DNA of 64,000 bases from Fluviicola sp. (GTDB lineage: Bacteria; Bacteroidota; Bacteroidia; Flavobacteriales_D; Crocinitomicaceae). The stretch's first letter is position 1, and each line of letters opens with the position of its first letter. Made by a program: the position numbers and the translations under genes. The notes beneath the pieces were generated by a model. That model saw only the letters and a list, made by a program, of their open reading frames with translations, was not told the origin of the DNA and ran no database searches. The DNA is taken from contig JARWZO010000016.1 in NCBI GenBank assembly GCA_029866325.1, positions 57,657-121,656 of the forward strand, given 5' to 3'. Shown one piece after another: positions 1 through 8,515 of this stretch.

Positions 1-702
1 TACGTTCAAAATCCTGAAGATGGTGATGGATTTGGTTTTTGTGCAACAAAGGTCACCGTGAACGGAGATGTGATGCCTGGTGGCTGTAGTTCAAACGCGT
101 TTGAAATTGATTTTTCACTCTTTAACATTGAGATTGGTGAACCGGTCTTTATTGTCATTGAGCATAGCGACGGTTGTAAACCTACCATTTTGAACCCGGA
201 GGTATTGCTTCCGAAGAGCACGTTCAATACGGAGTCAATTTCTATCTCACCTTCCGGTGCGTTGATTTGGAAAACAACCAATGAGCGTGGAAAATTGCCA
301 TTCTTTGTTGAGCAATATCGTTGGAACAAATGGGTGCAGGTTGGTGAAGTTCAAGGAAAAGGTACTTCCGGTACTAATTCTTACGAATTTCAGGTAGCTC
401 CGCATTCAGGTGAAAACACGATTCGTGTTGTTCAGGTTGACCATTCAGGTACAAAACGATCTTCGAAAGAAGTGAAGTTTACCTCAACGGTTCCTGCTAT
501 CGAAAAGAATCCGGTGAAAGTGAAAGATGTGATCAACTTTACTGCTGGTGGAAAACCGATCGAAACGAAGTATGAAATCTACGATGCTTACGGTAATATC
601 GTGAAAAAAGGTGTTGGTACTTCAGTTCCATGTGGTAACTTGTTGAAAGGTGCTTACTACATCAACTTCGATAACAAAACGGAAAAATTCTTTAAAGGAT
701 AA
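1..702 (+). CDS. C-terminal part of a large secreted protein (5' end outside window)
   Basis: The reading frame is open from the first base of the window and ends with TAA at 700-702, so the true start lies upstream. The visible ~233 residues are beta-rich and Gly/Ser/Thr-rich. They contain a stretch reading like an immunoglobulin/fibronectin-type module (WKTTNERGKLPFFVEQYRW) and end in about 45 residues (YEIYDAYGNIVKKG ... KGAYYINFDNKTEKF). That ending has the layout of a T9SS C-terminal sorting domain: a 'Y-x-I-Y-D-x-x-G' strand, a 'G-x-Y-Y-I' strand and a short basic tail. Inference: a cell-surface or exported protein. No enzymatic motif is visible in the part present. The start cannot be judged. 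A strong terminator follows at once. Confidence 0.75.
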   Translation, partial: YVQNPEDGDGFGFCATKVTVNGDVMPGGCSSNAFEIDFSLFNIEIGEPVFIVIEHSDGCKPTILNPEVLLPKSTFNTESISISPSGALIWKTTNERGKLPFFVEQYRWNKWVQVGEVQGKGTSGTNSYEFQVAPHSGENTIRVVQVDHSGTKRSSKEVKFTSTVPAIEKNPVKVKDVINFTAGGKPIETKYEIYDAYGNIVKKGVGTSVPCGNLLKGAYYINFDNKTEKFFKG

Positions 703-721
703 TCTTCCCAAACAATATTCA

Positions 722-754
722 AAACCCTCTTGTGCTTCACGAGAGGGTTTTTTA
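722..754 (+). terminator. Rho-independent terminator after the first gene
   Basis: Nine-base perfect stem AAACCCTCT / AGAGGGTTT with an 11-base loop, followed by a T run. It lies 20 bases after the stop of the partial secreted-protein gene and just before the epimerase gene. Confidence 0.85.
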
Positions 755-784
755 TTTCCTGTAACTTGCTATTTTTACAGCGCT

Positions 785-1192
785 ATGATGAACAAAATCG
801 AACATATCGGAATTGCTGTGAGCAACCTTGAGGAGGCCATTAAAACCTATGAGCAATTGCTTGGCACACCGTGTTACAAACAAGAAGAAGTAAGTTCCGA
901 AGGTGTGAAAACAGCCTTTTTCCAAGTGGGTGAATCGAAAATCGAACTGCTGGAAGCAACAACGGAAACCAGCCCGATTGCTTCCTTCATTGCAAAAAAA
1001 GGACAGGGAATTCATCACATTGCATTTGACGTTTCGGATATTGAATCGTCTATGGCCGAACTGAAAGACCAAGGATTTCAATTACTCAACGAGCATCCCA
1101 AATCCGGTGCCGATAATAAATTGGTCGCATTCCTGCATCCAAAATCATCCAACGGTGTGTTGGTGGAATTGTGTCAGGAAAAAAGAGATTGA
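785..1192 (+). CDS. mce: Methylmalonyl-CoA epimerase
   Basis: 135-residue single-domain protein of the glyoxalase/vicinal-oxygen-chelate fold, the normal size for the family. It interconverts (R)- and (S)-methylmalonyl-CoA between propionyl-CoA carboxylase/transcarboxylase and the B12 mutase, feeding succinyl-CoA. Visible landmarks are the N-terminal IEHIGIAV strand with metal ligand His7, GQGIHHIAFDV with a second His at about 77-78, and VLVELCQ with Glu128. These match the family's metal site. I chose the ATG at 785 (another at 788) because the family starts exactly here; longer readings run back into the preceding terminator. A TATTTTTA box at 770-777 resembles a Bacteroidota -7 element. 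The 3' end overlaps the convergent HAD gene by 19 bases. Confidence 0.93.
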   Translation: MMNKIEHIGIAVSNLEEAIKTYEQLLGTPCYKQEEVSSEGVKTAFFQVGESKIELLEATTETSPIASFIAKKGQGIHHIAFDVSDIESSMAELKDQGFQLLNEHPKSGADNKLVAFLHPKSSNGVLVELCQEKRD

Positions 1193-1794
1193 ACCGTTTC
1201 GCCAGGTTTCAGGTGAATGGCTTGTAATCCGATTGTAGCCGCTCCGGCAACATGCTGTGGACTGTCGTCTATAAAAACCGTAGTAGCAGGATTCAGACCT
1301 TGTTCTTGGCAAACGCGACTGAAAATAGCAGGATCAGGTTTTCGCAAGCCCATTTCACACGAAAGGTAAACGTGTTCAAAATAATCTTCCAAACGCTGAT
1401 GACCAACGGTTTTTTCCAGTGAACGACGCACAGCTTCCATGTGCAAGGTATTGGTGTTGCTCAATAAAAAAATACGAAAGTGCTTTTTTATTTCCAGTAA
1501 CCATTTCAACCTATCTTCCGGAAAGTCAAGAATCATAGCATTCCAAGCATGTACTACTTTATTCCCACTTGTACCTTGTGGCAACTGGTCCAATAAACGA
1601 TTGATAAAGTGAAACGATGAAATGGCTCCCGTTTCAAAACGATCAAACAAGTCGGTTTGCTGCAACTGCGAATAAGTCGCATCAAAATCAGTCAATCCAA
1701 GATCAATAAAAGCTTTGCTTGTGAGTTGATAATCAAGGTTGATTAAAACTCCCCCCAAATCAAAAATTATCGCTTCCGTTTCTGTAGTTACCAT
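1174..1794 (-). CDS. HAD-superfamily hydrolase (YihX-like phosphatase)
   Basis: 206 residues, the usual size for HAD subfamily IA. Motif I is IIFDLGGVLIN (nucleophile Asp12). Motif II is the Ser in LLSNTN, motif III the Lys in GLRKPDPAIF, and motif IV VFIDDSPQHV. The second Asp of the classical DxD is Gly, as is common in the 'DLGGV' YihX/epoxide-hydrolase-N branch, so this is not a mutation peculiar to this gene. A cytosolic phosphatase acting on a small phosphorylated metabolite is likely; the substrate cannot be read from sequence. It converges on mce with a 19-base overlap of the 3' ends. Confidence 0.85.
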   Translation of the reverse strand: MVTTETEAIIFDLGGVLINLDYQLTSKAFIDLGLTDFDATYSQLQQTDLFDRFETGAISSFHFINRLLDQLPQGTSGNKVVHAWNAMILDFPEDRLKWLLEIKKHFRIFLLSNTNTLHMEAVRRSLEKTVGHQRLEDYFEHVYLSCEMGLRKPDPAIFSRVCQEQGLNPATTVFIDDSPQHVAGAATIGLQAIHLKPGETVQSLFS

Positions 1795-1861
1795 GCCGCA
1801 AAAGTAAACTATTTACCAATTCCTGCTTTTAAGCGGAAATCTTCTGTATTTTAGTTTCATA

Positions 1862-2206
1862 ATGGCATTACCGGCAACAACTCCAGAAATTTGGCAAGAA
1901 CTGAGGTCACGCGTTAGCGAAGAAGAACTCGTCTCAGCGGTCTATCATCAATTAAAATCCGATATTGAACGCTCAGGGTTGGTCATTCCTTTCGCTAATA
2001 ACGTTTCTACTGATTTATGGAGCCATGAACTTGCCGTTTGGCTACCAAGTATTTCTGCCACAGCACTCCACTCCTATCTCTACCTTGTGGATTTGCCAGA
2101 AAAATGGCTAAACATGCTCCAAATTTCGGATCATTTCTTTGAAGAGCTAGCTGCAGCCATTCTTTACCGAGAAATGGTGAAAGTTTACTACAAAATGAAC
2201 TACTAG
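1862..2206 (+). CDS. Conserved hypothetical protein, 114 aa
   Basis: Small soluble, acidic, helical protein with no signal peptide or membrane segment. I do not recognise a family. The sequence reads like a structured domain, rich in Trp, Leu and Glu (EIWQELRSRVSEEELV, WLNMLQISDHFFEELAAA). It stands alone between the divergently transcribed HAD gene and the palindromic repeat ahead of sucA. The gap to the HAD gene is only 67 bases, so both promoters must share it. Codon use looks like that of its neighbours. Real-gene status is likely from the coding-like composition and clean start at ATG 1862. Confidence 0.65.
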   Translation: MALPATTPEIWQELRSRVSEEELVSAVYHQLKSDIERSGLVIPFANNVSTDLWSHELAVWLPSISATALHSYLYLVDLPEKWLNMLQISDHFFEELAAAILYREMVKVYYKMNY

Positions 2207-2215
2207 GGTTAATTG

Positions 2216-2279
2216 AAAATGGAAAATGCATTTGTAGGGGCGAGTCGCGACTCACCCCTGCAAATGCATTTTCCATTTT
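2216..2279. repeat. 64-bp near-perfect palindrome with GAGTCGCGACTC core
   Basis: Two 32-base arms meet without a loop at 2247/2248. Only one mismatch (C/A) and one G-T wobble interrupt the pairing. The core is of the GTAGGGGCGAGTCG type, and the outer 14 bases (AAAATGGAAAATGC and its complement) extend the arm. It is related in layout to palindromes at 36001-36036 and 36751-36788. It lies 10 bases after the stop of the preceding gene and 68 bases before sucA. There is no T run, so it is a repeat rather than a classical terminator, although its RNA would fold strongly. Confidence 0.85.
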
Positions 2280-2347
2280 TCGTCGAAAACGTAACATGCC
2301 TTCGGCAGAATTGTGTTAATTTTACACACCCATTATTGTGCACAAAC

Positions 2348-5071
2348 ATGGATAAAATAACTTACGTCGGAAATGCAGACGTGAACGCGATTGACCACTT
2401 GTATCAATCGTATAGACAAGATCCCGAAAGCGTGGATATCGGCTGGCAAAAATTCTTTGAAGGATTTGATTTTGCTCGTACGAACTACGAAGATGGCGGG
2501 GAAATTCCTGAAAACTTCCAAAAAGAGTTTAAGGTCATTAATTTGATCAATGGGTACCGTTCGCGCGGACACTTGTTTACCAAAACAAACCCTGTTCGCG
2601 AGCGCAGAAAGTATGAACCGACACTGGCCATTGAAAATTTCGGGTTAGAAAGCGGAGATTTGGAAACCATCTTTCAAGCTGGTGAGCAAGTTGGTATTGG
2701 GGCGGCTTCGCTCAAGGATATCATCACACATTTGGAGGAAACGTACTGTCAATCGATCGGAATCGAATACATGTTTATGCGCGAACCGGATCGTTTGGAT
2801 TGGTTCCTGAACAAAATCGAGATGAAAAATCGTCCGCAATTTGACAGCGCACGAAAACTCAATATTTATAAAAAACTGGTTGAAGCGGCTAATTTCGAGT
2901 CGTTTTTAGGCAAAAAATATGTTGGTCAGAAACGTTTTTCTGTTGAGGGTGGAGAAGCCCTGATTCCCGCATTGGATGCCTTGGTTGAAAAAGGAGCATC
3001 TTTAGGTGTTGAATACTTTGTGATGGGAATGGCCCACCGTGGACGTTTGAACACCTTGACCAATATCTTCAAAAAACGTCCGAGCGATATTTTTTCGGAA
3101 TTTGAAGGAAAAGAATTTGATTATGACGGTGCATTCGACGGTGATGTGAAATACCACCAAGGATTTACCAGCGCCATAGAATCAAGTACAGGAACATCCA
3201 TTGGTTTGACCTTGGCACCGAATCCATCGCATTTGGAGGCAGTTGACCCTGTAGTTCAGGGAATTGCACGCGCCAAGCTAGACCATGTTTTCCACGACGA
3301 AAAGAAAGTATGCCCGGTAATGATTCACGGAGATGCAGCTGTTGCAGGCCAGGGAATCGTTTACGAAATGGTGCAAATGGCGTTATTGGATGGTTACCGC
3401 GCTGGTGGAACTGTTCATATTGTGGTGAACAATCAGGTTGGTTTTACCACCAACTACCTCGATGCTCGTTCTTCTACTTACTGTACGGATGTTGCAAAAA
3501 CAACGCTTACACCGGTTTTCCACGTAAATGGCGACGATGTAGAAGCAGTGATTCAAACCATTGAAATTGCGATGGAGTACCGTCAGCACTTCCACCGTGA
3601 TATTTTCATTGACTTATTGTGCTACCGAAAATACGGTCATAATGAAGGTGATGAGCCTAAATTCACACAACCGAGTTTGTACAACATCATTGCAAAACAT
3701 CCGAATCCGAAAGATATTTACCTCAAACAATTGTTGGCCGAAGGAGTTATTACCGCCGATAAAGCCAAACAGGTAGAGGATGAATACATTAATTTTCTGG
3801 AGACTGAATTTGACATTGCTCGTCAAAACGAAAAAGCGGTAGTCTGGGATTTCCTAAGCAAAGCTTGGGAGGGATTCCGTCACAGTAAGTCCGAAGATTT
3901 CGACCAATCGCCTGAAACGGGTATTGCCAAAGCGAAATTGGAAGAATTGGGTCGTAAATTGGCTACTCTTCCAGAAGGAAAGAAATACTTCCGCAAGATT
4001 CAAAAAATCTTTGAGGATCGTTTAAACGCGATCAATAACAACAACTTGGATTGGGGAACGGCTGAAATGCTGGCTTACGCAACGTTACTTGAAGAAGGAC
4101 ATGCAGTGCGTATTTCAGGTCAAGATGTTGAACGCGGAACATTCTCTCACCGTCATGCTGTTGTAAAAACGGAAGACACGGAAGAAGAAATTGAAACATT
4201 GAATCTGCTTTCTGATAAACAAGCCAAATTCTCGATCTATAACTCCTTGCTTTCCGAATACGGAGTGCTTGGATTTGAATACGGTTATTCACTCGCTACT
4301 CCGCAAGGATTAACAATCTGGGAAGCTCAGTTCGGTGATTTCTTCAACGGCGCGCAAATCATGGTGGATCAATTCATCACTGCCGGAGAAGACAAATGGT
4401 CTACCCAAAGCGGTTTGGTGATGTTGTTACCACACGGTTATGAAGGTCAAGGTGCAGAGCACTCAAGCGCACGTATGGAGCGTTTCTTGCAGCAATGTGC
4501 CGATGATAATATTCAGGTGGTGAATACATCAACGCCTGCAAATCATTTCCACTTGTTACGTCGTCAGATAGCTCGACCGTTCAGAAAACCGTTGGTGGTG
4601 TTCTCTCCGAAAATGTTATTGCGCTATCCGGCTGCAACTTCTACGTTAGAAGAAATGGCAAGCGGACGTTTTCAGGAAGTAATCGACGATGCTGCTGCAA
4701 AAGTCGGACAAGTAGAAACCTTGGTTTTCTGTTCAGGTAAATTCTACTACGAATTGAAAGAAAAAGCGCAGGAATTAGGTATTGATTCGATGGCATTTGT
4801 GCGTGTTGAACAGCTTTACCCGTTACCGCAAAAGCAAATAGAAGCAATAGTTGCCAAATACAATGCTAAAAATGTTGTGTGGGCGCAGGAGGAACCAGCC
4901 AATATGGGCGCTTGGACGCATATCGCAATGAATTTGCGTCATATTCCATTCCACGGGGTTTGCAGAACGGCTTCGGCTGCTGCTGCAGAAGGTTCTAAAA
5001 AACTTCATGAGCGCAGATTGAAAAAACTGTTTGCCGATGTATTTGCATTTGCATCAATAACAGCGAAATAA
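2348..5071 (+). CDS. sucA: 2-oxoglutarate dehydrogenase E1 component
   Basis: 907 residues, the standard length for E1o. It decarboxylates 2-oxoglutarate with thiamine diphosphate and transfers the succinyl group to the lipoyl arm of SucB in the TCA cycle. The N-terminal helix typical of the family (IDHLYQSYRQDPESVDIGWQ) binds the complex core. GMAHRGRLNTLTN, GDAAVAGQG and EPKFTQPSLY are E1o signatures of the ThDP domain, and the transketolase pyrimidine and C-terminal domains follow. The ATG at 2348 was chosen because the family begins here; an in-frame reading back to 2213 runs through the palindromic repeat and is not protein-like. It is followed after 25 bases by sucB. An AT-rich TAATTTTA at 2317-2324 may be the -7 box. 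Confidence 0.97.
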   Translation: MDKITYVGNADVNAIDHLYQSYRQDPESVDIGWQKFFEGFDFARTNYEDGGEIPENFQKEFKVINLINGYRSRGHLFTKTNPVRERRKYEPTLAIENFGLESGDLETIFQAGEQVGIGAASLKDIITHLEETYCQSIGIEYMFMREPDRLDWFLNKIEMKNRPQFDSARKLNIYKKLVEAANFESFLGKKYVGQKRFSVEGGEALIPALDALVEKGASLGVEYFVMGMAHRGRLNTLTNIFKKRPSDIFSEFEGKEFDYDGAFDGDVKYHQGFTSAIESSTGTSIGLTLAPNPSHLEAVDPVVQGIARAKLDHVFHDEKKVCPVMIHGDAAVAGQGIVYEMVQMALLDGYRAGGTVHIVVNNQVGFTTNYLDARSSTYCTDVAKTTLTPVFHVNGDDVEAVIQTIEIAMEYRQHFHRDIFIDLLCYRKYGHNEGDEPKFTQPSLYNIIAKHPNPKDIYLKQLLAEGVITADKAKQVEDEYINFLETEFDIARQNEKAVVWDFLSKAWEGFRHSKSEDFDQSPETGIAKAKLEELGRKLATLPEGKKYFRKIQKIFEDRLNAINNNNLDWGTAEMLAYATLLEEGHAVRISGQDVERGTFSHRHAVVKTEDTEEEIETLNLLSDKQAKFSIYNSLLSEYGVLGFEYGYSLATPQGLTIWEAQFGDFFNGAQIMVDQFITAGEDKWSTQSGLVMLLPHGYEGQGAEHSSARMERFLQQCADDNIQVVNTSTPANHFHLLRRQIARPFRKPLVVFSPKMLLRYPAATSTLEEMASGRFQEVIDDAAAKVGQVETLVFCSGKFYYELKEKAQELGIDSMAFVRVEQLYPLPQKQIEAIVAKYNAKNVVWAQEEPANMGAWTHIAMNLRHIPFHGVCRTASAAAAEGSKKLHERRLKKLFADVFAFASITAK

Positions 5072-5096
5072 TTGATTACTAGTTAAAGAAAGAAAT

Positions 5097-6365
5097 ATGT
5101 CTATCCTTGAAATGAAAGTGCCTAGTCCGGGCGAATCGATTTCTGAAGTGGAAATTGCAACATGGCTGGTAGCTGACGGTGACTATGTAGAAAAAGATCA
5201 GGCTATTGCTGAAGTGGATTCAGACAAAGCAACCTTGGAACTTCCTGCTGAAGAAAGCGGTGTCATCACTTTGAAAGCGGAAGAAGGTGAAGTGGTAAAA
5301 GTAGGTCAGGTAGTTTGTCTCATTGACACATCTGCTGCCCGTCCCGCCGGTTCGGCTCCTGTAGCAGAAAAAACCGTTGAAGCGGTAAAAGAAGTTGCTC
5401 CGGCTACTGAAAAAGCAGCTCCTGCTCCAAATCCGGGACCTGTTGCAACACCTGCCAACGATAGCTACGCGAAAGGAACTCCTTCTATCGCTGCGGCAAA
5501 AATCATGGCTGAAAACAACATTCCGGCGGCAAAATTGAACGGTTCAGGAAAAGACGGTCGCATTACGAAACATGACGTTGTAAGTGCCATGGCCGCAGGT
5601 TTCCCTGCAGATGCAGCGCAAGGCTGGGGTGGTACACGCGAACAACATCGTGAAAAAATGTCGATGCTACGTAGAAAAGTAGCCGAGCGTTTGGTGCACG
5701 TGAAACAAGAAACGGCCATGTTGACCACCTTTAACGAGGTTGATATGAAACCTATCATGGATTTGCGTTCAAAATACAAAGACAGTTTTGCAAAGTTCCA
5801 CGAAGTGAACCTTGGGTTTATGTCGTTTTTCACGAAAGCGGTAACAGAAGCTTTGAACCTATTCCCAGCCGTAAACGGACAAATTGATGGAAACGAAATG
5901 ATTTTCCACGATTACGCCGATATCGGTATTGCTGTTTCATCTCCGAAAGGATTGATGGTACCAGTAGTACGCAATGCTGAGCAAATGAGTTTAGCTGAAA
6001 TCGAACGTGAGATCAAACGATTGGCTATTAAAGCCCGCGATGGAAAAATCGCACCGGATGACATGACCGGCGGAACCTTTACCATTACCAATGGTGGTGT
6101 GTTTGGTTCCATGTTATCTACTCCGATCATCAACCCGCCACAATCGGCTATTTTGGGAATGCACAACATTGTTGAGCGACCTGTTGCCATTGATGGTAAA
6201 GTAGAAATCAGACCAATTATGTATGTTGCATTGTCGTATGATCACCGTATCATCGATGGAAAAGACTCAGTTGGTTTCTTGGTGAAAGTAAAAGAAATGC
6301 TAGAGAATCCGGAACGTATGATTTTTGGCGGTAAAGACCCTTTAGCGGTTTTGTTGGGATTGTAA
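5097..6365 (+). CDS. sucB: Dihydrolipoamide succinyltransferase (E2 of 2-oxoglutarate dehydrogenase)
   Basis: 422 residues. It passes the succinyl group from the lipoyl arm to CoA and forms the core of the complex. Domains in order: one lipoyl domain (1-77, lipoylated Lys44 in DSDKATLEL), an Ala/Pro/Glu-rich swinging linker (80-122), a peripheral-subunit-binding domain (127-165, ending [14 protein letters not shown]), and the catalytic acyltransferase domain (about 190-422) with the SYDHRIIDG catalytic His/Asp near 383-387. It is cotranscribed with sucA (25-base gap, purine-rich AAAGAAAGAAAT before the ATG). The E3 gene (lpd) is not in the window. A terminator follows. Confidence 0.97.
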   Translation: MSILEMKVPSPGESISEVEIATWLVADGDYVEKDQAIAEVDSDKATLELPAEESGVITLKAEEGEVVKVGQVVCLIDTSAARPAGSAPVAEKTVEAVKEVAPATEKAAPAPNPGPVATPANDSYAKGTPSIAAAKIMAENNIPAAKLNGSGKDGRITKHDVVSAMAAGFPADAAQGWGGTREQHREKMSMLRRKVAERLVHVKQETAMLTTFNEVDMKPIMDLRSKYKDSFAKFHEVNLGFMSFFTKAVTEALNLFPAVNGQIDGNEMIFHDYADIGIAVSSPKGLMVPVVRNAEQMSLAEIEREIKRLAIKARDGKIAPDDMTGGTFTITNGGVFGSMLSTPIINPPQSAILGMHNIVERPVAIDGKVEIRPIMYVALSYDHRIIDGKDSVGFLVKVKEMLENPERMIFGGKDPLAVLLGL

Positions 6366-6391
6366 TTCCCACGAAGCCGACACACTATTTC

Positions 6392-6423
6392 CCGCGAGTT
6401 CATTGAATTCGCGGTTTTTTTTG
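6392..6423 (+). terminator. Terminator of the sucAB operon
   Basis: CCGCGA / TCGCGG outer stem with partial pairing of the inner bases, then eight T residues. It lies about 27 bases after the sucB stop. Confidence 0.85.
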
Positions 6424-6467
6424 CCCATTCTCGCTTGGGTTTCCGATAGACTAAATAGTTTTTGCCT

Positions 6468-6590
6468 CCCACAGATTCATCAGCCTCATGCTGACGCACC
6501 TAACGGATGCGCTATATCATTATATTACACATTTATTATCATTAGTCAAAAGTGAGTCCGTTAGGCGAACTCAATCTGCGCATCTGTGGG
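6468..6590. repeat. Interspersed element with CCCACAGAT termini, copy A (123 bp)
   Basis: It begins CCCACAGATTCA and ends CATCTGTGGG, i.e. inverted termini. A second internal inverted repeat, CCTAACGGA (6499-6507) with TCCGTTAGG (6557-6565), encloses an AT-rich centre. The same termini bound copies at 51674-51807 and 60753-60916. No gene is supported inside. It looks like a small non-autonomous repeat that folds on itself. Confidence 0.75.
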
Positions 6591-6668
6591 GATTTTGTCT
6601 CGCTTGTCATGTTCAACCGTACATGATTTGTTGTAAATCAATTAAATGCTGGAATGGGCTAAACTATA

Positions 6669-6694
6669 AAGGCGCGTGATAACTCACGCGCCTT
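6669..6694 (-). terminator. Hairpin downstream of the minus-strand secreted-protein gene
   Basis: Perfect 11-base stem AAGGCGCGTGA / TCACGCGCCTT with a 4-base loop, 44 bases beyond the gene's stop. On the minus strand it is followed only by TTTATAGTTT, so it is a weak terminator by the T-run rule, but its position is right. Confidence 0.6.
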
Positions 6695-6737
6695 AACCTA
6701 AAGCTAAATCTAATCAAAAAAGGTATTATTCAATAAC

Positions 6738-7748
6738 CTATCTGAATACTCTTCTGGTGGTTCCGTCTTCGTACTGTAAAATAACCATTCCAACAGTTTC
6801 AAGAGGTACTTCTTGACCGAGTGTATTGTACACCTTTGCAATCTTTCTTCCTGAATTGCTGTTATCCACGGCAATCATATCAAAAAACTCAACTGTTCCG
6901 TTATAATCTGTTTGACTCAAACGGTAATAATTAATCACATCCGGTGCAAAACCGAAGTCTTCATACACATACTCAATCGGAATAACCGAATTTTCGGAAC
7001 CTGCTTGCTGATCAACAATCGTCCAATTAGTTGCATCCGTTGATCTTTCAAGTGTAAAATGATCGTTATCTCGTTCACTGGCAGTTTCCCAATTCACCAC
7101 ATTACTATTGGTAGGACGGCGGTAATTGGCCATAAACTCAACCAATTCTATTGGTAATATGATCGGAGTACAGTTCAAAGTAGCTCCTGCTGAAAAGGTC
7201 CAGTCTAACGTAAACGGAGTTGAATTGGCCGTAAAATTATCAATGAGCATGATGTACGTTTGACCCGCAACTACATTGAGCGGCAATACCCAGCGGTCTC
7301 CACCTACACCTTCACTCACATCACCAACTGCGCTTGGTCCACAAGGGAACAACCCTAGAAACCCGCAACCAGATGCAGTACCTTGGTTCATTGCGGCCAA
7401 TCCTGTATTTCCTGCTGTAGAGGCGTACGAACAACGAACAGGTGCTCCTAAAGCATTACAATTTCCGGTAGCCCAAATCGCAAAGTCATAATCAACCGAC
7501 GTGGTAATATTCAGAGCAACCGTACCTGAAGTCACAGGCTGGAAATAATACCACGAAGATTGGTGTTCAACCGTAAGACAACCTCGGTTACTCGCATTCA
7601 ATTCCTGAACTGAGCCCGCCCCGGCACTATTTCCACTAAAGGCCACATCATTACAAACCTGAGTGGCAGTGCTACAATTATTGTTTTGGCCGAATCCGAT
7701 TGCGGAAACTCCGAGAATACTAAGAGCTATAATTAATTTTTCCATCAT
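6738..7748 (-). CDS. Secreted protein with pre-peptidase-like beta domain
   Basis: 336 residues. A signal peptide (1-21, ending in GFGQ) leads into a Cys-containing beta-sandwich region resembling pre-peptidase C-terminal (PPC) domains (SSWYYFQPVTSGTVALNI, TYIMLIDNFTANSTPFTLDW). This is followed by the 'LPIELVEFMANY ... VNWETASERDNDHFTLERSTD' module that commonly precedes T9SS sorting domains in Flavobacteriia. The end (RKIAKVYNTLGQEVPLETVGMVI) is a shortened, divergent form of that sorting domain. Inference: exported by T9SS and surface-attached or released; no catalytic motif is seen. Its start overlaps the upstream gene's stop by 4 bases (ATGA), so translation is probably coupled. Confidence 0.8.
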   Translation of the reverse strand: MMEKLIIALSILGVSAIGFGQNNNCSTATQVCNDVAFSGNSAGAGSVQELNASNRGCLTVEHQSSWYYFQPVTSGTVALNITTSVDYDFAIWATGNCNALGAPVRCSYASTAGNTGLAAMNQGTASGCGFLGLFPCGPSAVGDVSEGVGGDRWVLPLNVVAGQTYIMLIDNFTANSTPFTLDWTFSAGATLNCTPIILPIELVEFMANYRRPTNSNVVNWETASERDNDHFTLERSTDATNWTIVDQQAGSENSVIPIEYVYEDFGFAPDVINYYRLSQTDYNGTVEFFDMIAVDNSNSGRKIAKVYNTLGQEVPLETVGMVILQYEDGTTRRVFR

Positions 7749-8080
7749 TTCTCGGTTTTAGCTTGAACAAAAGGAATACTATTAAAACCGATTAATTCCA
7801 AGCCATTGGCGACCAACACTGCTTCCAATTGTTCTTTTGTAACTGCAATTTCAGAGACAAAATCGAATTGATCGGCAACATCATTGAAGGTTGGGAAAAA
7901 TCGAAACGGAACTTCTTCCGTATTGAATACAGGACGAAGAATATCTGTTACCATCTTGGCATCAGCAAGATCCGAAACATTTTTTAATTGAAACTGATAA
8001 CGAAGTTCTTGTCCGAATGCAACAGATTCGCTCGTAAAGATTACCGTGAAAAGAACGATCAAAACCGCCATTCTTTTCAT
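7745..8080 (-). CDS. Small secreted protein of unknown function
   Basis: 111 residues with a clear signal peptide (MKRMAVLIVLFTVIF ... AFGQ) and a mature part of about 85 residues. The mature part looks like a small alpha/beta fold resembling heavy-metal-associated or peptidase-inhibitor-like domains, though without a CxxC. I chose the ATG at 8080 because it starts exactly at the signal peptide; an open frame extends to 8191, but those 37 residues lack a plausible signal. It is the first gene of a two-gene operon with the T9SS-type protein downstream (4-base overlap), so the two products may act together at the cell surface. Confidence 0.7.
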   Translation of the reverse strand: MKRMAVLIVLFTVIFTSESVAFGQELRYQFQLKNVSDLADAKMVTDILRPVFNTEEVPFRFFPTFNDVADQFDFVSEIAVTKEQLEAVLVANGLELIGFNSIPFVQAKTEK

Positions 8081-8515
8081 GATTTTTTTGAAAAAAAGGC
8101 TTTCAGGAGCAGAACAATAGGTAAGTGCATCATCCTGAAAGACTTCAATTGAAGTTTTCATATTAGTAGTAATAAAGTAAGTACACGCCAAATAGACGGC
8201 ATTAATTCAATTAAAGTTGCTTTAAACAGACAAAACAGTAGTTTAAACTAATATTTAGACATATTCGTCGAACATTAATTAAATGGAAACTCAAAAATCA
8301 ATTGAATAAAAACATTACTGCTAAAAAGAAAATATTCAGTCATTGCTTTACTGTGAAAACACAATAGAGCCTGTATATGAGCCTAAGAGAGCCATTGGGT
8401 TTTTGCCCATTTACTCAAGAAAGCACCAACCATTGATTGATTTCAACCGTTCATCGATTGTACATTTCGTTTCGTTCAGGCGATTTTGAGTAACTTTGCC
8501 CATCAATTTAAAAAT
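8081..8515. other. Divergent promoter region
   Basis: 435 AT-rich bases between two divergent operons. The right end carries a recognisable promoter for the TPR lipoprotein (8465-8498). The left part should hold the promoter of the small secreted-protein gene, but no clear -7/-33 pair was found. No small gene or structured RNA is supported. Confidence 0.6.
8465..8498 (+). promoter_or_regulatory. Bacteroidota-type promoter for the TPR lipoprotein
   Basis: TAACTTTG (8491-8498) is a perfect TAnnTTTG -7 box. TTTCG at 8465-8469 lies 21 bases upstream as a plausible -33 element. The ATG is 18 bases downstream of the -7 box. Confidence 0.55.

Larger units (their letters stand above)
6424..6737. other. 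Gene-free interval between sucB and the secreted-protein gene
   Basis: The 314 bases hold the repeat copy A (6468-6590), the hairpin at 6669-6694 and otherwise AT-rich spacer. The only open frames here run through the repeat and look non-coding. Confidence 0.7.

Noticed and set aside
2213..2347. Longer N-terminus for SucA
   Set aside because: The in-frame extension runs through the 64-bp palindromic repeat and is not protein-like; the family begins at 2348.
6488..6679. 63-codon open frame
   Set aside because: It lies in and beyond the repeat copy A and has no start signal or protein-like composition.
8081..8191. 37-codon upstream extension of the small secreted protein
   Set aside because: It would place a non-signal sequence before a clear signal peptide.
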